Positions 33,936-42,791 are shown, counted from the stretch's first letter. The stretch: DNA of 64,000 bases from Nonomuraea africana (GCF_014873535.1 NZ_JADBEF010000001.1:4402001-4466000), one strand, 5' to 3'. Made by a program: numbers and translations. Notes: generated from the letters alone by a model not told the origin.

Positions 33936-35185
33936 CAGTGCTCCTCACTCGCGGGGCGGGCGGTGATCCGCAGGTCCGTCCCGATGGGGGTTACGTCCTC
34001 GAAGACCAGTCGATGGGTGTCGGCGATCGTCCGCACGCCCGCCGGTCCCAGCGCGGCGGCCCCTGATCCGAGGAGCGCCGGAGCCAGGTAGGCGACCACG
34101 CGGTCGACCAGCCCTTCCCTCATGAAGGAACCCGCGAGGGCCGGTCCGCCTTCCACGAACACGCTGACGATCTCTCGCCGGGCGAGTTCGGCCAGGAGGG
34201 CGTGCAGGTCGAGGCCCTTCGGGTGGGCTCGGGGCAGGCGGAGGACGGGCGCCTGGAGCTCGGTCTTGGCGTCGTCGGCGATGGCGATGAGGGTGGGGGC
34301 CTCGGCCGACAGCACCCTGGCCCCCGGCGGGGTCCGCGCCTCGGAGTCGACCACCACCCTGAGCGGCGGCCGGCGTCGCACGCCCTGGCGCGGGCCTTGC
34401 CGGTCGCCGAGCCGGTCGCCGAGCCGGTCATCGGGCCAGTCGCCGGGCCGGTCACCAAGCTCAGTGCCCGGGCGGGCGTCGAGCCAGGCGCTGGGGCGGC
34501 CATCGAAGCGGTGGGCGGGGCCGTCTTCGGGGCGGGCGGTCAGCCTGGGGTCGTCGGCCAGGACCGTGCCGATGCCCGCGACGATGGCGTCGGACTCGGC
34601 GCGCAGCCGGTGCACGTCGGCCCTGGCCTCGGGAGAGGTGATCCACTGGCTGGTGCCGTCCTGGGCCGCCGACCTGCCGTCGAGCGTGGCGGCGAACTTC
34701 CACGTCACGTGCGGCCTGCCCAGCCGGACGAAGGTGAGCCACTCGGCGTTGCCGCGCTCCGCCTCCTCGGCCATCAGGCCGCTGTCGACGCGCACCCCGT
34801 GGGCGCGCAGCCGGCCCATTCCCCCCGCGGCCTTCGGGTTGGGGTCGAGAACGGCGATCACCACCCTGGCGACGCCCGCCTCCAGCAGGGCCTGGGAGCA
34901 CGGTCCGGTACGCCCGGTGTGGTCGCAGGGCTCGAGGGTGACGTAGGCGGTGCCGCCCCTGGCCCGCTCGCCCGCCTCGCTCAGCGCCACGACCTCGGCG
35001 TGCGGGCCGCCCGCGTAGGCGTGAAAGCCCTCGCCCGCGTGCGCTCCCGACGCGTCGACGACGACGCAGCCGACGACGGGGTTGGGGCTGGTGGTGCCGC
35101 GGCCGAGCGCGGCCAGTCTGATCGCCCTCGCCATGTGCAGGGCGTCGCCTTCCGGTACGGCACCGGCCGGGCTGGGTTCGTCCAC
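33935..35185 (-). CDS. ribD: Bifunctional deaminase/reductase RibD
   Basis: Second and third steps of riboflavin synthesis; 416 residues. The deaminase domain (1-150) has zinc motifs HAEVVAL and LEPCDHTGRTGPC. The reductase domain (about 155-416) has VTWKFAATLDGRSAAQDGTSQWIT and VFVEGGPALAGSF. A stretch of about 45 residues around positions 230-275 (GDRPGDWPDDRLGDRLGDRQG region) is an insertion from a 12-bp tandem repeat and makes the protein longer than usual. GTG 35185 with TAGGAGG 6 nt upstream. First gene of the operon, under an FMN riboswitch. Confidence 0.95.
   Translation of the reverse strand: MDEPSPAGAVPEGDALHMARAIRLAALGRGTTSPNPVVGCVVVDASGAHAGEGFHAYAGGPHAEVVALSEAGERARGGTAYVTLEPCDHTGRTGPCSQALLEAGVARVVIAVLDPNPKAAGGMGRLRAHGVRVDSGLMAEEAERGNAEWLTFVRLGRPHVTWKFAATLDGRSAAQDGTSQWITSPEARADVHRLRAESDAIVAGIGTVLADDPRLTARPEDGPAHRFDGRPSAWLDARPGTELGDRPGDWPDDRLGDRLGDRQGPRQGVRRRPPLRVVVDSEARTPPGARVLSAEAPTLIAIADDAKTELQAPVLRLPRAHPKGLDLHALLAELARREIVSVFVEGGPALAGSFMREGLVDRVVAYLAPALLGSGAAALGPAGVRTIADTHRLVFEDVTPIGTDLRITARPASEEH
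34400..34459 (-). repeat. 12-bp coding tandem repeat in ribD
   Basis: Five consecutive 12-bp units related to CCGGTCGCCGAG (plus strand) encode the acidic/basic tetrapeptide pattern around RibD residues 243-262, in a loop of the reductase domain. Confidence 0.85.
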
Positions 35186-35292
35186 CCCCGGACCTCCTAC
35201 TCGCCAGTAGCTTGCAGCTACGGCGGGCCCCGGGGGATGACAGGGTGCGGCGAACGCACCACAGAGATGCCCGGCGGGACACCGGACACCCG

Positions 35293-35415
35293 CGCGCTTC
35301 CTCCCATCCGGACTTTCACCGTCGGTCCCGGAATTTCACCGAGTCAACCGGCCGATGGCATCGGCCGGGTCGCGGACTGTCACCGCCGGTTCGGACTTTC
35401 ACCGACCCCGGAGCA
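35293..35415 (-). ncRNA. FMN riboswitch (RFN element)
   Basis: The minus strand shows the conserved RFN segments in order: GCTCCGGGGTCGGTGAAAGT, CCGGCGGTGACAGTCCGCGA, a variable stem (GGCCGATGCCATCGGCC), TCGGTGAAATTCCGGGACCG, ACGGTGAAAGTCCGGATGGG and AGGAAGCGC. It ends about 107 nt before ribD. By family knowledge, FMN binding turns off the rib operon, here probably by blocking translation or terminating early. The spacing would allow an expression platform. Confidence 0.95.
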
Positions 35416-35749
35416 CGCTAGCTCTGTTCGCTACCAGTTTGCCATGCCCGAAAAGCCCGACGCGACCACCCCCACCGACTTTCTTGACCGAGCGCTTGGT
35501 TGACATATTTCCGCAGGCAGACGCCCGCCGCACAACGCAGTCGTTGAACGGCAAGCCCTCGTCGCACAGCGGACACCCCCGGCAACCCACCCGAGCCGCA
35601 CCATGGGCTCGGCGGCCGAGCAGAGTCGCTTTACGGGCGCCGTTCGGCGGCCGGCCGTCATCGCACGAGGAGCGTCCCTTCGGAGGACGGATCCACGCGC
35701 CGGACGGAGGCGCCCTCCCGCGCATGCCGTACAGGAGAAAGAAAGAGGA
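35416..35749. other. Region between DUF2236 gene and the FMN riboswitch
   Basis: About 330 bp. The right 110 bp (35640-35749) is post-stop repeat copy E. The middle and left must hold the rib promoter, likely in the AT-richer segment around 35440-35520, but no clear hexamer pair stands out. Short frames exist, one with several cysteines, but none has consistent codon bias. Confidence 0.5.
35640..35749 (-). repeat. Post-stop repeat, copy E (behind DUF2236 gene)
   Basis: Directly follows the stop codon at 35750 in sense orientation. Blocks TCCTGTACGGC (35736-35726), GGATCCGTCC (35694-35685) and ACGCTCCTCG (35675-35666) occur in the same order and at similar spacing as in copy A behind nusB. 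Confidence 0.7.
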
Positions 35750-36559
35750 TCACGCGGCCATGATGCGTCGGGCGCGGCGGGCGTCGGGGGCGTAGCGGAC
35801 CTGGGCGGGGACCAGCCCGAGCCCCGTGTGCAGCGCCCGCAGCGACGCCGTCGCCCACAGGTCGCCCACCGGCGTGGCGGGCAGCCCGTACAGGCGGCGG
35901 GCCCACCGGGGCAGCGTCGCGAACGCGAGCAGGGTGAGCGCGGGCACCGCGGCCCTGACCGGCGCGAGATAGAGCGGCAGCGGCGCGTTGAGCGACATGC
36001 GCAGCGGATGCGCGGCCTCGGGCACGAACCGCAGCCCAGGACGTGCCGCCTCGATGTAGTCGCGCAGCTCGGCCACCGACCCCGGCACGTCGGACGGCGA
36101 CAGGCCGACGATCTCCGCCGCCGCGCGCCACTCGGCGACGAACCGGTCCGCCTCGGCGGGCGACAGGCCGATGCCCGCCCTGAGGGCGACCGACAGGTAG
36201 GAGTCGACCTCGCCGACGTGCACCCAGCGCAGCGCCTCGGGCTCGTCGAGCCGGAAGCGCTCGCCCGTGTCGGGATCGAGCGCGGTCAGCGTGGCGTGGA
36301 TCTTCCTGACTCTCGCTCCCGCGCGGGCCACCTCCGCGCGCGTGCCGTACGTGCGGACCCTGACGAACTCGGTCGTGCGCTGGAAGCGCGACCACGCCTC
36401 GGCGGGGTCCATGAGAGCGGAGTTCTGCAGCACTCCGCGCATCGCCCTGGGGTGCAGGCCCTGCATGAGCAGGGCACGGAAGCCGCCGACCAGCAGGATG
36501 GGCTCCCCCATCACCCGCCAGGTCACCGAGCGCGGCCCGAACAGCCCGTGATCCTCCAT
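35750..36559 (-). CDS. DUF2236 (MpaB/rubber-oxygenase-like) family protein
   Basis: All-helical protein of 269 residues with the DUF2236 pattern: GFRALLMQGLHPRAMRGVLQNS at the N-terminus, WSRFQRTTEFVRVRTYGT, ALRWVHVGEVDSYLSVA and PLPLYLAPVRAAVPALTLLAFATLP. Family members include heme-b latex-clearing protein and fungal MpaB oxygenases. His residues in VRKIHATL and RWVHV could serve as heme ligands. The substrate is unknown. ATG 36559; a GTAAT/ATTAC palindrome sits immediately upstream. Confidence 0.87.
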   Translation of the reverse strand: MEDHGLFGPRSVTWRVMGEPILLVGGFRALLMQGLHPRAMRGVLQNSALMDPAEAWSRFQRTTEFVRVRTYGTRAEVARAGARVRKIHATLTALDPDTGERFRLDEPEALRWVHVGEVDSYLSVALRAGIGLSPAEADRFVAEWRAAAEIVGLSPSDVPGSVAELRDYIEAARPGLRFVPEAAHPLRMSLNAPLPLYLAPVRAAVPALTLLAFATLPRWARRLYGLPATPVGDLWATASLRALHTGLGLVPAQVRYAPDARRARRIMAA

Positions 36560-36561
36560 AA

Positions 36562-36573
36562 GTAATCAATTAC
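36562..36573. promoter_or_regulatory. GTAAT-N2-ATTAC palindrome
   Basis: Inverted repeat 2 bp upstream of the DUF2236 start in an AT-rich stretch unusual for this window. Likely operator of a local regulator (TetR type is a guess); no regulator gene is adjacent. Confidence 0.5.
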
Positions 36574-36783
36574 CCCATAACCATGATCCTATGTCCGGGA
36601 TTCATGGAGTTCGTGTCGCGATCCGGTGACCTGCTCGCGCCACACGCCGCCGATTGTCACTCGAATTACTCGACGAACACGTCGGGATCGTGCGACAGAA
36701 TCGGCAAGGAACGCGCATTGAATTGACCGTCGGGCGGCTGCGAACGTGCCAGCAAGGCACCACCTGATCCGGGAGCAGCCCCC

Positions 36784-37776
36784 ATGACGATCCCGACCGC
36801 CACGCTGGACGCCACCGCCGTGACCCCGATGCCCCAGGCCGTCGGGCGCTCACCGGGCCAGCTGATGTGGCTGCGCTTCAAACGCGACCGCGCGGGGGTG
36901 GGCGCCGCCGTGATCGTGCTGTTCTTCTTCCTCGTCGCCATTCTCGCGCCGGTCATTTCCCTGGTCTACGGAAAGGACCCCTACACGCTCTACGGTCAGG
37001 AGAATCCCGGGCTGCTGAACGACTTCGGCTATCCGGTCGGCGCCAACGGCGGCGTGAGTGCGGAATTCTGGTTCGGCGTCGAGCCCGGCCTCGGCCGTGA
37101 CGTCTTCGCCCAGCTCGTCTACGGCATCAGGACCTCGCTGCTGATAGCGGTCGTGGCCACGGTGCTCACCTCGCTGCTCGGCGTGGTGCTCGGCATCGTG
37201 GCCGGCTACGCGGGCGGACGGGTCGACTCGGTCATCGGCAGGGTGATCGACATCGTGCTGTCCTTCCCCGCGGTGCTGTTCACGATCGCGTTCATGCCCG
37301 TGGTGGAGAACCTGTTCGTCCGGCCCGACGAGCAGACGCCCGTGTGGCTGCGCGCGGTCACGCTGGTGATCGTGCTGAGCGCCTTCGGGTGGGCGGGCCT
37401 GGCCCGGCTGCTGCGCGGCCAGGTGCTGACGCTGCGCGAGCGGGAGTTCGTCGAGGCGGCCAGGGTGACCGGCGCCTCCCCTGCCAGGGTGGTGTTCAGG
37501 GAGCTGCTGCCCAACCTGTGGACGCCGATCCTCATCCAGTCGACGCTGCTGCTGCCCGCCCTGGTGACGGCGGAGGCGGCGCTGTCGTTCCTCGGCGTCG
37601 GCATGATCGAGCCGATCCCCGACTGGGGGCGGATGTTCCTGCGCGGCACCGAGGTCTACCAGAACGACATCACCTACCTCGTCTTCCCCGGCGTCGCCCT
37701 GCTGGTCTTCGTCATCGCCTTCAACCTGCTCGGCGACTCGGTACGGGACGCCTTCGACCCGAAGATCAAACGATAG
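36784..37776 (+). CDS. Peptide/nickel ABC transporter permease (DppC type)
   Basis: Inner-membrane permease of 330 residues with the OppBC N-terminal helix segment, six predicted helices and the EAA loop (EFVEAARVTGASPARVVFRELLPNLWTPI). It would pair with the DppB-type permease encoded at 39614. The insert around residues 60-105 between helix 1 and the main domain is typical of DppC. ATG with GGGAG 8 nt upstream. First gene of a five-gene uptake operon. Confidence 0.93.
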   Translation: MTIPTATLDATAVTPMPQAVGRSPGQLMWLRFKRDRAGVGAAVIVLFFFLVAILAPVISLVYGKDPYTLYGQENPGLLNDFGYPVGANGGVSAEFWFGVEPGLGRDVFAQLVYGIRTSLLIAVVATVLTSLLGVVLGIVAGYAGGRVDSVIGRVIDIVLSFPAVLFTIAFMPVVENLFVRPDEQTPVWLRAVTLVIVLSAFGWAGLARLLRGQVLTLREREFVEAARVTGASPARVVFRELLPNLWTPILIQSTLLLPALVTAEAALSFLGVGMIEPIPDWGRMFLRGTEVYQNDITYLVFPGVALLVFVIAFNLLGDSVRDAFDPKIKR

Positions 37777-37783
37777 GAGAGTC

Positions 37784-39562
37784 ATGCCGTCCGTCCGCAC
37801 GGCCATCGCCGTACTCGCCGCCGGGGCCCTGGCGCTGACCGGCGCCTGCGCGCCGGCCAACCAGGGCGCGCCGCCACAGGGCACGAGCTCGCAGGCGGCG
37901 CCCTCGGCCGCCGCCTCGTACAGCGCGCCGAAGATCTCGGTGGGCACCGCCGAGGACAGCAGGGGCCCCGCGATCGAACCCGAGGGCGTCGTCAGGGGCG
38001 GCACCGTCACGATGATCGACAGGGACGACTTCTCCCACCTGGACCCGGCCCAGATCTACGTCAACACCGAGGCCAACTTCGGGCTGCTCATCCATCGCGG
38101 GCTGACCGGCTACAAGCGCGTCGCCAAGGGCGAGTACAAGCTCGTCGGTGACCTGGCCACCGACGCGGGCACGGCCTCCGACGGCGGGAAGACCTGGAGC
38201 TTCACTCTGAAGGACGGGGTGAAGTGGCAGGACGGCACGCCGATCACCTCGGCGGACGTCAAGTGGACGATCGAGCGGATGTTCGCCCCGTTCATCACCC
38301 AGGGCCCCACCTACATCCAGCAGTGGCTGACCCAGGAGGACCACCGGGCGGCCTACGAGGGGCCCTACGGCGGCAAGGACCTCGACGCCATCGAGACGCC
38401 CGACGACAAGACGGTCGTCTTCAGGTTCAAGGCGCCGCACGCCGACGCCAACTACGCCTTCGCGATGGCCGGGTACGGCATCGTGCCCAAGGCCAAGGAT
38501 ACCAGGGAGCAGTACGACAAGCAGCCGGTGTCCAGCGGGCCGTACATCATCAAGTCGCACGTGGTGGACAAGTCGTACGAGCTGGCGCGCAACCCGCACT
38601 GGGACGCCGCCACCGACCCGATCCGCGGCGCCTACCCCGACGTGTGGAAGCTGGAGTTCGGCCAGGAGTCGCTGCAGATCACCGACCGGCTGGTCGCCGA
38701 CGCCGGAGCCGACCAGCAGGCGTTCACCTTCTACGCCCTCACTCCGCCCGAGCGGCTGCAGCAGGTGCTGAGCGACCAGAGCCTGGCGTCCAGGCGCATG
38801 ATCAGCCCCTCGCCGTACGGCAACTACTACTACTTCAACCTCGACAGGGTGAAGGACATCAAGATCCGTCAGGCGATCAACCACGCCTGGCCCAGCAAGC
38901 AGATCCAGCAGATCGCGGGCGGGCCGCAGGCCGCCGCGCTGCCGACGACCATCCTGAACGAGAACACCACGATCGGCTACGAGTCCTACGACCTGTTCGG
39001 CAAGACCGCCAAGCCCGAGGGGGACATCGAGAAGGCCAAGCAGCTGCTGGCCGGGTCGAGCGACCCGACGCCGACCATCGTCTACGCCTACAACCAGACT
39101 CCCCTGCAGGAACGCATCACGGTCGCGATCAAGAACGCGCTGGAGAAGGCGGGGATCACGGTCGTCACCAAGCCCATGGACCGCAAGACCTACTACGACT
39201 CCATCGGCCTGGTCGACAACGACTTCGACCTCTACTGGGCCGGCTGGGGCGCCGACTGGGCCTCGGGCTCCACGGTCCTGCCCGTCATCTTCGGCCCCGT
39301 CGCCGACGGCGCGCCCAACTACTCCCACCTGGACGACCCCGCGCTCAAGGCCGAGATGCAGAAGATCGCCGAGATGCCCGACTTCGACGCGCAGAACGCG
39401 GCCTGGATGCGACTGGACAAGAAGATCCAGGAGACCATCACCCCGCTGGTCGTCGCGGAGAACCGCATCGCGACCATGCTGCACGGCTCCAAGGTGGGCG
39501 GCGCGGAGATCGACCCGCAGCAGTGGATCGTCTCGCCCAACACCATCTTCGTGAAGCCCTAG
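37784..39562 (+). CDS. Substrate-binding lipoprotein of ABC uptake system (SBP_bac_5)
   Basis: Extracellular solute-binding protein of 592 residues. The lipoprotein signal peptide ends in lipobox LTGAC (Cys near 23), followed by a Pro/Ser/Ala linker. The family-5 SBP fold spans about residues 60-590 (GGTVTMIDRDDFSHLDPAQIY, WSFTLKDGVKWQDGTPITSADVKWTIERM, SSGPYIIKS, YNQTPLQERITVAIKNALEKAG). Such proteins bind oligopeptides, nickel chelates or sugars. Placed between the two permease genes. Confidence 0.93.
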   Translation: MPSVRTAIAVLAAGALALTGACAPANQGAPPQGTSSQAAPSAAASYSAPKISVGTAEDSRGPAIEPEGVVRGGTVTMIDRDDFSHLDPAQIYVNTEANFGLLIHRGLTGYKRVAKGEYKLVGDLATDAGTASDGGKTWSFTLKDGVKWQDGTPITSADVKWTIERMFAPFITQGPTYIQQWLTQEDHRAAYEGPYGGKDLDAIETPDDKTVVFRFKAPHADANYAFAMAGYGIVPKAKDTREQYDKQPVSSGPYIIKSHVVDKSYELARNPHWDAATDPIRGAYPDVWKLEFGQESLQITDRLVADAGADQQAFTFYALTPPERLQQVLSDQSLASRRMISPSPYGNYYYFNLDRVKDIKIRQAINHAWPSKQIQQIAGGPQAAALPTTILNENTTIGYESYDLFGKTAKPEGDIEKAKQLLAGSSDPTPTIVYAYNQTPLQERITVAIKNALEKAGITVVTKPMDRKTYYDSIGLVDNDFDLYWAGWGADWASGSTVLPVIFGPVADGAPNYSHLDDPALKAEMQKIAEMPDFDAQNAAWMRLDKKIQETITPLVVAENRIATMLHGSKVGGAEIDPQQWIVSPNTIFVKP

Positions 39563-39613
39563 CGTCCCCGGCCCCGGGCGGTCGCCGTCCGGGGCCCCTC
39601 CGCAGGAGATGCC

Positions 39614-40594
39614 GTGCTCCGTTTCGCCGTCCGCCGTACCATCGCCACCGCGGTCACGCTGGTGATCATCTCCGCGGTGACGTTCTTCCTGTTCTTCGCG
39701 CTGCCGTCGGACCCCGCCCTGCTGGCCTGTGGCAAGGTCTGCCCGCCTGAGCTGCTCGCCCTCGTCAGACGCAACCTCGGCCTCGACCAGCCGGTGATGG
39801 CGCAGTTCGTGGCGTGGCTGGCGGGGATCTTCGCCGGCCGCGACTACCCGGGCCTCGGCTACTGCCCGGCGCCCTGCCTCGGCTACTCCTTCGTCAACCG
39901 CGCCCCGGTCTTCGAGACGATCATGGACAGGCTGCCGGTCACCCTCTCCCTCACGGTCGGCGCCGCGGTGATCTTCCTGACCTTCGGGGTGGCCACCGGC
40001 ATCCTCGCCGCGCTGCGCCAGGGCCGCCCGCTGGACAAGATCGCGAGCGTGGCGTCGCTGATCGGCGCGTCGGTGCAGATCTACTTCGTCGGCACCCTCG
40101 CCCTGTACTTCCTCGTCTACCAGGGCAAGCTCCTGCCCAGCCCCTCCTACGTGCCGCTCACCGAGAACCCGCTCGGCTGGGCGGCGGGCCTGCTGCTGCC
40201 CTGGGTGGTGCTGGCCATCATCTTCACCGCCAACTACACCAGGATGACCCGCTCCACGATGGTGGAGAACCTGAGCGAGGACTACGTCCGCACGGCCCGC
40301 GCCAAGGGCCTGCCGGCCCGTACGGTCGTCCTGCGCTTCGCGCTGCGCGGCACGCTGATCCCGATCATCACGATCTTCGGCGTTGACCTCGGCACCCTCA
40401 TCGGCGGCGCGATCATCACCGAGACCACCTTCGGCCTGCAGGGCCTCGGCCGCCTGTCGGTCCGCGCCGTCACCTACTCCGACCTGCCCACGCTCATGGC
40501 GACCGTCCTGGTCGCCGCGGGCGCGATCGTGGTGATGAACGCCGTGGTCGACGCCCTCTACGCCGTCATCGACCCCAGGGTGAGGCTGACCTAG
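39614..40594 (+). CDS. Peptide/nickel ABC transporter permease (DppB type)
   Basis: Permease of 326 residues with six helices and the EAA loop DYVRTARAKGLPARTVVLRFALRGTLIPI, followed by TLIGGAIITETTFGLQGLGRLSVRAV. An extra Cys-containing loop (LLACGKVCPPE, GLGYCPAPCLGY) lies in the external region after helix 1, which is longer than in E. coli DppB. GTG with AGGAG 5 nt upstream; its stop overlaps the start of the next gene. Confidence 0.92.
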   Translation: MLRFAVRRTIATAVTLVIISAVTFFLFFALPSDPALLACGKVCPPELLALVRRNLGLDQPVMAQFVAWLAGIFAGRDYPGLGYCPAPCLGYSFVNRAPVFETIMDRLPVTLSLTVGAAVIFLTFGVATGILAALRQGRPLDKIASVASLIGASVQIYFVGTLALYFLVYQGKLLPSPSYVPLTENPLGWAAGLLLPWVVLAIIFTANYTRMTRSTMVENLSEDYVRTARAKGLPARTVVLRFALRGTLIPIITIFGVDLGTLIGGAIITETTFGLQGLGRLSVRAVTYSDLPTLMATVLVAAGAIVVMNAVVDALYAVIDPRVRLT

Positions 40595-41586
40595 TGTTCC
40601 TTCAGGTAAGCGATCTGACCGTCGACTTCAGGACCGAGGACGGCGTCGTGCACGCCGTGGACGAGCTGTCGTTCGAGGTGGAGCGGGGCAGCACGCTCGG
40701 CGTCGTGGGCGAGTCGGGCTCGGGCAAGTCGGTGACCAGCATGGCCGTGCTCGGCCTGCACGACCCTCGTACCTCCGAGCTCTCGGGCCGGGTCGTCTTC
40801 GAGGGCCAGGAACTGCTCGGCGCGCCCCGCACGACGATGGAGCGGCTGCGCGGCAACAGGATCGCGATGATCTTCCAGGACCCGCTGACCTCGCTGTCGC
40901 CGTTCCACACGGTGGGCGCGCAGATCGCGGAGGTCTACCGCAGGCACCGGGGCGCCTCCAGGTCGGCCGCCTGGGAGCGGGCGATCGTGATGCTGGACAG
41001 GGTCGGCATCCCCCAGGCGAAGGCACGGGTCGAGGACTACCCGCACCAGTTCTCCGGCGGCATGCGTCAGCGCGCCACGATCGCGATGGCGCTGGTGTGC
41101 GATCCAGGGCTGCTGATCGCCGACGAGCCGACCACCGCGCTGGACGTGACCGTGCAGGCGCAGATCCTCGACCTGCTGAGGGAGCTGCAGGAGCAGAGCG
41201 GCACCGCGATCATCCTCATCACCCACGACCTGGGCGTGGTCGCCGCCGCGGCCCACCACGTCCTGGTGATGTACGCCGGCCGGGCCGTCGAGCGCGGCAC
41301 CGTGCGCGAGGTGCTGCGCGAGCCCCGCCACCCCTACACCTGGGGCCTGCTCGGCTCGATGCCGACCCTGCGCCGTCCGGTCACCGAGGAGCTGCGCCCG
41401 GTGCGCGGCGCGCCGCCGAGCCTCATCAACGTGCCGAGGGGCTGCCCGTTCCACCCGCGTTGCGACTTCGTGGAGCTGCCCGGACCCCAGGTGTGCACCG
41501 GCGAGCGACCCGAGCTCTCTCCGCCGCGCGGCCACGGCGACGCCTGTTACCTGACCCTGAAGCAGAAGCGGGAGGTGGCCCCATGA
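40594..41586 (+). CDS. ABC transporter ATP-binding protein (DppD type)
   Basis: ATPase subunit of 330 residues with Walker A GESGSGKS (about 38-45), Q-loop FQDPLTSLSP, signature FSGGMRQRATIAMAL, Walker B LLIADEPTTALDV and H-loop THDLG. The oligopeptide-transporter C-terminal extension carries four cysteines (CPFHPRCDFVELPGPQVC plus a later CYL), as in DppD/OppD where they can hold an Fe-S cluster or zinc. GTG start overlaps dppB. Confidence 0.93.
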   Translation: MFLQVSDLTVDFRTEDGVVHAVDELSFEVERGSTLGVVGESGSGKSVTSMAVLGLHDPRTSELSGRVVFEGQELLGAPRTTMERLRGNRIAMIFQDPLTSLSPFHTVGAQIAEVYRRHRGASRSAAWERAIVMLDRVGIPQAKARVEDYPHQFSGGMRQRATIAMALVCDPGLLIADEPTTALDVTVQAQILDLLRELQEQSGTAIILITHDLGVVAAAAHHVLVMYAGRAVERGTVREVLREPRHPYTWGLLGSMPTLRRPVTEELRPVRGAPPSLINVPRGCPFHPRCDFVELPGPQVCTGERPELSPPRGHGDACYLTLKQKREVAP

Positions 41587-42560
41587 CGCTGCTGGAGCTG
41601 TCCGGGCTGGAGAAGCACTTCCCCGTCAGGGGCGGCTTCCCGATCAGGCGCCAGATCGGCAGCGTGCACGCGGTGGACGGCGTCGACCTGACCGTCCACG
41701 CCGGCCAGACGCTGGGCCTGGTCGGCGAGTCGGGGTGCGGCAAGTCCACGACGGGCCGCCTGGCCGCGCGCCTGCTCGAACCCACCGCCGGCCGCATCGT
41801 CTACGACGGCCGCGACATCAGCCACGCGAGCCGCAGGGCCATGAAACCGATCAGGTCGGAGATCCAGATGATCTTCCAGGATCCCTACTCGTCGCTGAAC
41901 CCGCGGCACACCGTCGGCGCGATCATCCGAGGGCCGATGGACATCAACGACCTCCACCCGAAGGGCGGGCGCGAGGCCAGGGTCCGCGAGCTGCTGGAGA
42001 TCGTCGGGCTGAACCCCGAGCACGTCAACCGCTTCCCCCACGAGTTCTCCGGCGGCCAGCGGCAGCGGATCGGCATCGCGCGGGCCCTGGCGCTGGAGCC
42101 CAGGCTGATCGTCGCCGACGAGCCCGTCTCCGCCCTCGACGTCTCGATCCAGGCCCAGGTGGTCAACCTCCTCGGGCGGCTGCAGCGTGAGCTCGGGATC
42201 GCGTTCCTGTTCATCGCGCACGACCTGGCCGTGGTGCGGCACTTCTCACAGCGGGTGGCGGTGATGTACCTGGGCAGGATCGTGGAGATCGGCGACAGGT
42301 CCTCGCTCTACGAGCGGCCCCGCCACCCCTACACGCACGCGCTGCTGTCGGCGGTGCCGGAGGTGGCGGTGAACGGCGGCGGCAGGGAGCGGATCAGGCT
42401 CACCGGCGACGTGCCGTCGCCGATCGACCCGCCCTCGGGCTGCCGCTTCAGGACCAGGTGCTGGCGGGCGCAGGAGAAGTGCGCGCTCACCACGCCGCCG
42501 CTGACGCGGCTGCCCGGCAACCGCGAGGACCACCTCACCGCGTGCCACTTCCCCGTGTGA
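41583..42560 (+). CDS. ABC transporter ATP-binding protein (DppF type)
   Basis: Second ATPase subunit, 325 residues: Walker A GESGCGKSTT, Q-loop FQDPYSSLNPRHTVG, signature FSGGQRQRIGIARAL, Walker B LIVADEPVSALDV and H-loop AHDLA. The C-terminal Cys-rich extension is CRFRTRCWRAQEKC. ATGA overlap with the DppD gene. Last gene of the operon; its stop codon starts post-stop repeat copy C. Confidence 0.93.
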   Translation: MTLLELSGLEKHFPVRGGFPIRRQIGSVHAVDGVDLTVHAGQTLGLVGESGCGKSTTGRLAARLLEPTAGRIVYDGRDISHASRRAMKPIRSEIQMIFQDPYSSLNPRHTVGAIIRGPMDINDLHPKGGREARVRELLEIVGLNPEHVNRFPHEFSGGQRQRIGIARALALEPRLIVADEPVSALDVSIQAQVVNLLGRLQRELGIAFLFIAHDLAVVRHFSQRVAVMYLGRIVEIGDRSSLYERPRHPYTHALLSAVPEVAVNGGGRERIRLTGDVPSPIDPPSGCRFRTRCWRAQEKCALTTPPLTRLPGNREDHLTACHFPV

Positions 42561-42660
42561 TCTTCCTGCGGGTACGGCAAGCCGGATCACGCCCACCGTG
42601 GTCACCTCTGGCCGCCCGTCCGCCACGCGTTCTCCTGCGGGCCGCCGCTACGCCGGGTCC
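42558..42660 (+). repeat. Post-stop repeat, copy C (behind dppF)
   Basis: Begins at the TGA of dppF. Blocks TGATCTTC, TGGCCGCCCGTCC (42609-42621) and CTACGCCGGG (42648-42657) recur in copy D behind pyrF in the same order. GTACGGCAAGCCGG (42572-42585) recurs in copy B and is its inverted partner, so C and B can pair across 130 bp. Confidence 0.75.
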
Positions 42661-42762
42661 GTTCCCACCCCGGCCCCGTGCGCCCGGTGCGGCGTATCCC
42701 TGGACAGACGCCGGCCCCGCGCGAAGGGTGGCGCGTGACCCGGCTTGCCGTACCGGATGAAG
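42650..42762 (-). repeat. Post-stop repeat, copy B (behind rpe)
   Basis: Sense orientation behind rpe, about 30 nt after the stop; a small hairpin (CCCGGC/GCCGGG) fills the gap. The 20-mer at 42725-42744 is identical to copy A at 13480-13499, and similarity continues for about 110 bp. Confidence 0.75.
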
Positions 42763-42791
42763 CGACCCCGGCTCACGCGCCGGGAGAGACC

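Noticed and set aside
35399..35725. 108-codon minus-strand frame with several cysteines between the DUF2236 gene and the rib operon
   Set aside because: Overlaps the FMN riboswitch and repeat copy E, and codon bias is inconsistent.
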